Source: Triops longicaudatus
Taxonomy: Eukaryota > Arthropoda > Branchiopoda > Notostraca > Triopsidae
NCBI GenBank assembly: GCA_022885665.1
Contig: JAGQDJ010000048.1
Coordinates: forward strand, 276,289-340,288
Reading direction: 5' to 3'
DNA length: 64,000 nucleotides
This document shows positions 57,401 to 64,000 of the stretch, in pieces. The stretch's first letter is position 1. Each line of letters begins with the position of its first letter. The position numbers and the translations under genes are program-made. Below the pieces are notes generated by a model, which saw nothing but the letters and a program-made list of their open reading frames with translations, made no database searches and was not told the DNA's origin.

Positions 57401-60294
57401 TTATTGCTGTTATTACTCATCGTAGTTACCAACGTGTTGGACAACGGGCTAAGCTTTAGCGTGGTTAACTCGCCCGCCTTTTGCGACGCCGGTAAGATGA
57501 TCTGTGGGTATTTGTGCTGCCATTCCAACTGCCACTGGAGGAATAACTGTTGTTGCTGCAGTAATAAGTCGTAAGAAGACTCGTTGGTCGAAACAGCGGG
57601 CGTCGTGACTTTCTGGGCACTGGGTGGACCCTATTTTTCAAAAGAAAAAAGAAAGTAACAAAAATATATTAGTAATAAAAAAAGAAAATACAGCACGAAC
57701 TCTCCCAAAGGAAATCAAAATTTCAGTTTCACGATCCATTCAGGCAATATGAACACGTACTTTGTACTCGTGAAACTTTATAGTTCGCGTCTTGGGTTGG
57801 CCCTTAGGTTTGGATTTCTTGCGCAATTTAGGCTGGGCGTCCGATGATTTGCTTCCTTCAAACGAGATCACAGAAGGGGCTACCAATGATAAGGAGGTGG
57901 GGGCTACGAGGGACACGGACTGGAAGTGGGGTAACGGAGGCGGTGGGGGTGCTTGGACTTGTTGCGAGGGTACGATTGATATGCTAGAAAAGTTGGTTTC
58001 CAAGGGTTCTGTTCTGGCCATCGATGGACTTGGAGCGGCAGAACCACTCGTGACAACAGGAGAATCTGCGTTCTCATGTAAGGGCGAAACCCCGCCCTCG
58101 GAGGACGATTCGTCTCCGTCGGGGATGACGTACTGCAACGGATGCGTACCTTTCATCGCTCCCTCGGAGGTGGCCCGGAAGGGGATAACACCGTCTGTTA
58201 AGAAAATTAAATAACTTGCAAAAAATATTGTAATCAAAAACTATCTAAATAGGAAGAAAAATATACCAAATAATTCTTCTCAAATAACCCATCAAGTAAA
58301 TAAGTAAAATCAAGTAAATTAGGTCATGTAACAAATAGAACGACATAATGGAAAAGTGTAATAATGCAAAAAATATAATGATATGAAATAAATAAAAAAG
58401 TTCCAACAACACATAATAATCATAAGAAAATCTAATTACAACGAAATTTCTGAGAAAACGAGATAATTCTTCAGTATGTGCGAGAAGTTTGCTATATCGA
58501 ACGCTTTTTCTGCACATTAACACAATCCTAAAGGACAGAACGCAAGTCTTTGTCCCTTGAACAGTTTCGTCGCTTTGTAAAACGCCTGAAGATATACGCC
58601 CCAACAATAGTCTTCGACCAATAAAATAAATAAAAAATCCTATTAGTTCTACTTTTCACTAATAACCAAAAAGTTCGCGTTACATGGATTCATAAGCGAG
58701 ATTCTATTACAAGAATGAAAAAATTAAAACAATACCAAGTAAAAAGTGAAAAAAAGCAACAACTAATTTAGCAAGAAAATTTTTTTGAAATTTCTTGAAA
58801 TGAACAAAAATATAAAAGTAAATTGAAACAAAGATTTTCTAAAACAAGGTACTGACTTTAAGCCAAACAAGAAAGCAATTTCAACGAACAGGGAACGAAA
58901 GGGGGAAAATGACGATGGTTTAGGGTCTAAGAATGTAAACTAATAAACTGCTGCAGAATCGACATAAATTTAACTCTAAAAGGAACGATTTTTATGATAA
59001 CACGGTCTGGAAGGGAAAAGGTGGAATAACTCAGAGTTAAAATTGTATAGAAATGGAAAAGCGCGAGCGAAACGGAAAAGTAAAGAGCGCATTTCGGCGT
59101 CAATGATGCGAAGGCATACCTTTGACTGCCTTTTCCACGTAATCGTCCGTATGAAGTATATTTTTCTTGATCAGCTCCAATGGTCCAGGTCGATGCGAGA
59201 GCTGATCATTCAAAGCGTCCTGCAGCCGCGCTTTTTTCAACATGCGCTGGCGTTCAGCCAGGGAAGGGTCGATTTTCCCCGCATCTGCGTTTTTTGAAAA
59301 GATTTTTTGAAATGTCAGTTTTCACTATTTTCGGCGAATTAAGAGGTTCAGCAAACCTTCAAGAATGTGTTGGCGTACAAGTTCCATGCGGTCGGGACGT
59401 TTCTGGATTTTGTGCTTTAACACGTCGCCCATCTTTGCGCGTTCCAGCTTTTGACGTTCTTTGTGGTAGGCAGGAGTGCCTTTCAATGCTACAAAGTCAG
59501 ACATTAGTATCTACTTGTTAAAATAAACATGGTAAATTCAAAAGAAAAAATATTTTCTAAAAAATCTTGAAATTAAATTAAATAAAAAAGAACGTACGAG
59601 GCATTATCCCCTGCTCCACTAGTTGTGTTATTGGACGGCGGGTCATCAGCTTTACCTTGAGAGCTAGAACACATGGAAAATTAGTATACATTACTAAATA
59701 GATATATCTAGCTTAAAAACCTTGTCAACGCAACCGTGCTATTTTGGTTAAATCGGGAATTCCCGTGATACGTCACACAATGCATTTAAATCAGTGTTTC
59801 TCATACTTTACCCCAAAGGTTGCTAATCAAATATCTTTTTTTTTTATTCAACATTTGTTAAAATTTCATACACTACATTATGCAAAAAAAAACTTTTTTT
59901 TACGCAATGTTGGAAAGCTACATAGTCATATAGTCATAATTGGATAATCGTCGCTATCTGTGAAGTGATATAGACAGATCAATGTCCGTGAACATTTGTA
60001 AAATTTAGTTTCTTAATTCAGGTTTTAAAATTGGTCTGAATTGAACATTATCAATACAAGAGACGGAATAAACATATAACACAACAATTTCGGATATTTA
60101 AAACGAGACAACTTACATTCTTTATTCTTATCCATCGCATTTTGAAGTGGCGATTCGTCCACTTCAGCTTTCGGGGGTGAGTAGGGTAATGAACCCGATG
60201 CCGTTTCATCAGTTTCTGAAGCTGAACTGCTGGAATCAGCCATCTCGTCTATATAAGATGAGTGGTTAGGCTCAAGTACTTGCAACTGCACCAT
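54406..60294 (-). CDS. Mrtf: Myocardin-related transcription factor (MRTF/MAL), 11 exons, 1016 aa
   Basis: Minus exons: 60294-60117, 59663-59598, 59488-59357, 59284-59120, 58194-57761, 57630-57306, 57241-57023, 56729-56275, 56179-55982, 55664-55465, 55084-54406; all phases close. Three RPEL actin-binding motifs: KVKLMTRRPITQLVEQGIMP (about 62-81), LKHKIQKRPDRMELVRQHIL (about 104-124) and LNDQLSHRPGPLELIKKNIL (about 147-167). A basic B1-type box KPKGQPKTRTIKFHEYKGPP (about 309-328) is the SRF-contact region. SAP domain at about 436-470 (DLKTELKKRNLPVSGAKPQL). Leu/Gln coiled coil at about 625-720, then a C-terminal acidic activation region with MDMDWLELLVP. MRTFs are SRF coactivators held in the cytoplasm by G-actin and released when actin polymerises. 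The ATG follows directly after a TTGCAG acceptor, so a 5' non-coding exon or alternative N-terminus is likely. Confidence 0.94.
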
Positions 60295-62354
60295 CTGCAA
60301 TTACCAGCCAAGGTTTTCTTGCCTTCGCTTGTAAATATTTCTATCGAATTCTCACAATTTACACCCACAGGTCTTGAAAAGTGTTTCCCCCTCAGTTTGG
60401 TTGAAACGGTTGGCTCCTAAACTAAAATAAACAACCAAAGTTTGCTTTTTAGGTCAACAATCGCAGTTTGCAAAAACGTGTCCGATTTACAACTGAAACA
60501 TTACAGCAAAATTCAAGGTGTAGAAACACAGGCACGTCAGGTTTGCAGTCACATTAGTTAAAAAAAAAGTGGAGAACAAGACACTTGAAACTACGGGGAA
60601 TAAACAATTACGAAAGTCTTGAGAAACGTACAGCGAGTTGAGAAGAATGGAGCCAGGAAACGACGATGTTGGTTTTTCAACTTTGTCGTGGACGAATTGA
60701 CACGATTTGCTACAAATCACTGTGGCCACTCGAAATTTAATTTTTTAAGGCAGTCGATATGACTTCTTGGCTGAATTAAGACATTTCCTGGGCCCAGGAC
60801 TATGCCAAGAAAATAACATTTGCTTCTGGAATATGGAAGCCACACCTACACAGACCCATTGATAAACAACCCAGGAGCGAGAGAAGAAAAACGAGGAGGA
60901 GTGCAGGGAGCTGCGGCAAACGGGGTAAGCGCGGAGCCGCGTGGAAGTTTGAGCGAACGCCATGGCGCGGCACTAAAAGCCATATAGGTCATGCTATTGA
61001 AAGGCGATAAATCGCAGAAGAGGGTCATGTCGCGGAATTCAGGGTCAATTTATGATCTCCAAGCTGGCTTAGAAGCATAGAACGATGACCAGCGGGTCAG
61101 TCGCCTTTTCACTTTGCAACAAAGCCAAGCTGGCTGATTTATGAAATTTTAAAAGTTCCCGGAAGTGGGCAAATTATCCGTCCCCCGTCTCCTAGAATTA
61201 CTTCAAACCACAGACAAATGAAACAGTGGAAAAAAGTCTGCTCTGATTCGCAAACTGGAATAGTGGCCCTGAATAGATAACTTGAATAAAAGCAAATTGC
61301 TTATAATCTTTTCGTCCGTGAATGTGATTTTTATTTTACTATCTAGCTATAAAAATGGATAAATAAACTACTAATTTTCATAATACCTTACATTATTAAT
61401 TACGAGATTTTTTCTTTTTATCTAATACATTGAATATGGGTAATAAAATAAAAAAATGCAAAAATATTAGAAAATGCGAAAATAACGGACCGCATTATAG
61501 GCGTTTCCGAGCAGCTATTTTCCACGGATTTTGTGATAATCGTGAATAGCCGAAAAATCTCAATGCACTGTTTTTTTTCTTAGAGTGTCTTTCCTTCTTC
61601 GTAAGATATTGGAAGTCAGGGAGTATTTATAATCATAGTTTAATATCAAAGTGAAAAAAAGAGGGAGAATTTCGTTCGCTTTCCATGCATGGGGTACGTA
61701 TGGTATCTCGCGTATACGGAAACGATGCCTTAGGAAATATTATTAGAGTATTGAAGCAACAGATGGCGTCGAGTGTCCTTTTTCTTACTTTGGGGGAGGA
61801 TACTTACGGAGCCTGAAAATAGTAACACATTTGAGCCAAGAATAGTTCAACGCATTTTGAAGGGGCGTAATTTAATTGCCGGGGATTGCAGCATTCCCAG
61901 AGGTATGTCCTTACCATCGTCCCACATAAGCATGAATAAAAATGACGTGGCAGTTTTATAAATGTTTCTCGGAAAGTGTTACCTGAAGATGACACAGAAA
62001 TAGATAGGATGAAGTAATCTTGGGGGAATTCAGTAAATACACATGTAATTTTCTGACATAAACAACATTCTAGACAATATAAATATGTGTGATAAGAGAG
62101 ATTTCATATGATTACTCATGGCATATTCATTCGTATAATAGACTCTAAAAGGAACAAGCAAGGAATGGCACACTGGAAGATCACAAAAGTTGAGAGTAGC
62201 TGGTTTTACAGATGAAACTGTACTTGAGTCCCCCTGACACGGGGACACATTAATTTCTTAGCTGAAAAAAATGAGCTTTTTTATGTCTTTTCCTTTCCTT
62301 GACAAGTGAGATCATACAAATGTTTTCCTTGCTTTTTTGTCTTGGATACTTTGG
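60295..62354. other. Intergenic between GPCR 3' end and MRTF 5' end
   Basis: Should contain the MRTF promoter and first non-coding exon, plus the 3' UTR of the GPCR. The segment 61440-61560 has element-like palindromic text (CGTGAATAGCCGAAAAATC), but no identifiable mobile element. No other gene seen. Confidence 0.35.
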
Positions 62355-63462
62355 TTACACGGTACTATCCCGCAGTAATTCGGCCACGCAATTGTGTATC
62401 GCTTTTTCCCGTATATGGTAATCATTATTCGATCTGATCGAGATTCGGCTATCTTGATGGGTCAACATTGTACTGCTTCGCGTGTCTTGTCGGATTAAGG
62501 GCACACCATTGGTGTAGAAGCTTCCACGCCTGCCATAGCGAGCGTTTAAGTCGCCGTTTTGCGAATATATTAATTCTTTGGCAGCTAGGGAAGATTTGAT
62601 GAGTTCGCACGTCACGCCTCCACGGTGACGGCCGAACGGCCCCATGGAAGTGGAGTTGGTCGACGTGGTCGTGTTGAACGTACTTTGCCGGCTCAAGTAC
62701 TTCAGGGTACGTCGCCCTCGTGTGATACCCAGCGCTTTGAGAAAAGCTTGCCGGAATTTACTGGACATAGCATTATAGAGTATGGGATTGATGGCCGAGT
62801 TGACGTAGGCTAACACTCGGAAGGAATTGAGGATGTTGTAATAGGCTTCGAAGCCCAACCAGGTAACATCCTCTTCGGATAAGATGATATAGAGAATGAA
62901 TACCCGCAGGGGTAAGAGACACACGAAGAAAAAGGCAACAACTGTACCAAGCATGCCCACGACTTGTTTTCTGGCCCGTAGGTTGGGATTGGCTTGCAGT
63001 CGACTTCGCATTGAGCAAGGCTCGGCGACCAAATGTCTTGCGATGATGGTGTAAATGATGACCAGGATCACCATGGGGAGGAAGAAAAAAAGGAAGACGG
63101 CGCTTATAAAAAAGAACGATGACCACACGTTCTGGGCTGTTGTCACACAGAAGCCGCTTCCGTCCGACCCCTCCTGCTCTTCGTAGATGGAAATGAACAA
63201 AAGTGGACTGTAGAGGAAGAATGTGGTTTTTAAAGCTGTTTTTCATCCAGATGGAAAAGGAAAGCTATTTTGAATTTTTACCTGGTGCTTAAACAGCCAG
63301 TGACCCAAATGGTTAGGATGATGACGAACGCTCGCATTCTGGTACATGTATATCCGGCACGCAAGGGTTTGACAATAACATAATACCGTTCGAAACTTAT
63401 CGCAAGGATAGTCAATACTGATACATGAGCAACCATATGCTCGACGAAAGGAACCGCTTTAC
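62355..63462 (-). CDS. Class A neuropeptide-type GPCR, 3' part (TM3 to C-terminus)
   Basis: Minus exons seen: 63462-63282 and 63207-62355. The frame starts with a split Cys codon in the TM3 text xKAVPFVEHMVAHVSVLTIL followed by AISFERYYVIVKPL, so E/DRY is ERY. TM4 (FVIILTIWVTGCL), an ECL2 cysteine (GFCVTT), TM5, TM6 (FFFVCLLPLR) and TM7 with NPILYN (NPxxY) follow, then a long Ser/Arg-rich tail. The exon with TM1-TM2 lies outside the window. The TM3 text VPFVExxVAHxSVLTILAISFERYY is typical of the invertebrate GHSR/TRH-receptor-like group, which includes CNMamide receptors. The exact ligand class is uncertain. It should sit in the plasma membrane of neurons or target tissues and signal through G proteins. 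Confidence 0.88.
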
Positions 63463-64000
63463 CTATGAGATACAATAACGAAAACCATTATAGTCACAGA
63501 TATTGGGAACACAATAGGACAATAGAAAACAGTACAAATAATGCCTGGACAGTGGTCGTAAAACGATTTTTCAACTAAACTAGCCCTTGTGATTCTATGA
63601 CAAGTGGTTCGAGTTTGGGGTTAGACTTACATAACTCGACTGTTCATAATACCTAACTAGGAATTTTCGTGTGTTAAACTATTCTGGACAGCGTAATTAC
63701 AAAGTCATGAGCCTGTATTCTTCGTTGCTATCTTAGCCTTGTCGGGAATCAAAATGACGTAGGTTAGCGGTAACCCAGGTTTCCACTGGCTAGGAACCAG
63801 GTTACCAAACCGCACGCCGCAAAACGGTTGAGGCCACGTGACCGCATTCATTAGGTGTTACCGTCTTACCAATACATTTGAAACGTGGGTAAGGTTTCAC
63901 GAAAATTGAGCTGTAAATTTTTTCACTTTTTACTATTTTTTCCATGCTATTTTTACCGTTTTTATACTTAGAATTTTTTATACTTAGAATATATATATAT
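63463..64000. other. Intron of the GPCR gene, ends in an (AT)n run
   Basis: No exon coding for TM1-TM2 is visible here. The window ends in ATATATATAT, which may be a microsatellite. Confidence 0.45.

Noticed and set aside
1..64000. CRISPR arrays, bacterial operons, ribosome binding sites, prophage
   Set aside because: All coding content is spliced and eukaryotic; no regularly spaced identical repeats were seen.

Overview
This is eukaryotic nuclear DNA: genes are split by GT-AG introns, many only 50-90 nt long, and the intergenic DNA is AT-rich. The gene set points to an arthropod: a secreted chitin-binding (Rebers-Riddiford) cuticle protein, MRTF, HDAC6, and a neuropeptide-type GPCR. The RR-1-like cuticle consensus and the small introns suggest a pancrustacean. 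A branchiopod such as a Daphnia relative is plausible but unproven. All gene models were built by hand from reading frame, intron phase and splice consensus, and none has been checked against transcripts.

Layout. 1-2.6 kb holds no recognisable gene. 2.6-14.5 kb (+) is a two-TM protein with four PPxY motifs and an 8-kb first intron. 14.9-16.3 kb (-) is EEF2KMT, tail-to-tail with it. 17.8-20.2 kb (+) is an RS-rich zinc-finger protein in one exon. 20.9-28.1 kb is a compact housekeeping block: TSEN54 (+), SORD (-), SNRPG (+) and PTCD3/mS39 (-), with 3' ends 64-85 bp apart and SORD/SNRPG sharing a 245-bp divergent promoter. 29.3-30.8 kb (+) has a decayed copy followed by an intact copy of a small Cys-rich, PAN-like protein. 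A LINE remnant lies near 32 kb.

32.4-42.8 kb (+) carries two tandem HDAC6 genes with the same 16-exon structure. In both, the first deacetylase domain has lost its catalytic motifs, while the second deacetylase domain and the ZnF-UBP remain. 42.9-53 kb is an accessory zone. It holds a frameshifted cuticle-protein pseudogene, degenerate tandem repeats with splice-like borders, an intact cuticle gene (49.3-50.0 kb), tRNA-derived and hAT-like repeat pieces, a decayed proline-rich coding fragment with two long hairpins, and a BEL/Pao fragment. 54.4-60.3 kb (-) is a complete MRTF gene with RPEL repeats, basic box, SAP domain and coiled coil. 62.4-63.5 kb (-) is the 3' part of a class A peptide GPCR whose first exons lie beyond the window.

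Functionally this is a mixed neighbourhood rather than one pathway: tRNA splicing, pre-mRNA splicing, mitochondrial translation, EF2 methylation, polyol metabolism, cytoskeleton-linked regulation (HDAC6, MRTF) and cuticle. The most unusual content is the HDAC6 duplication with its dead first domain and the hairpin- and repeat-rich 42.9-53 kb zone.
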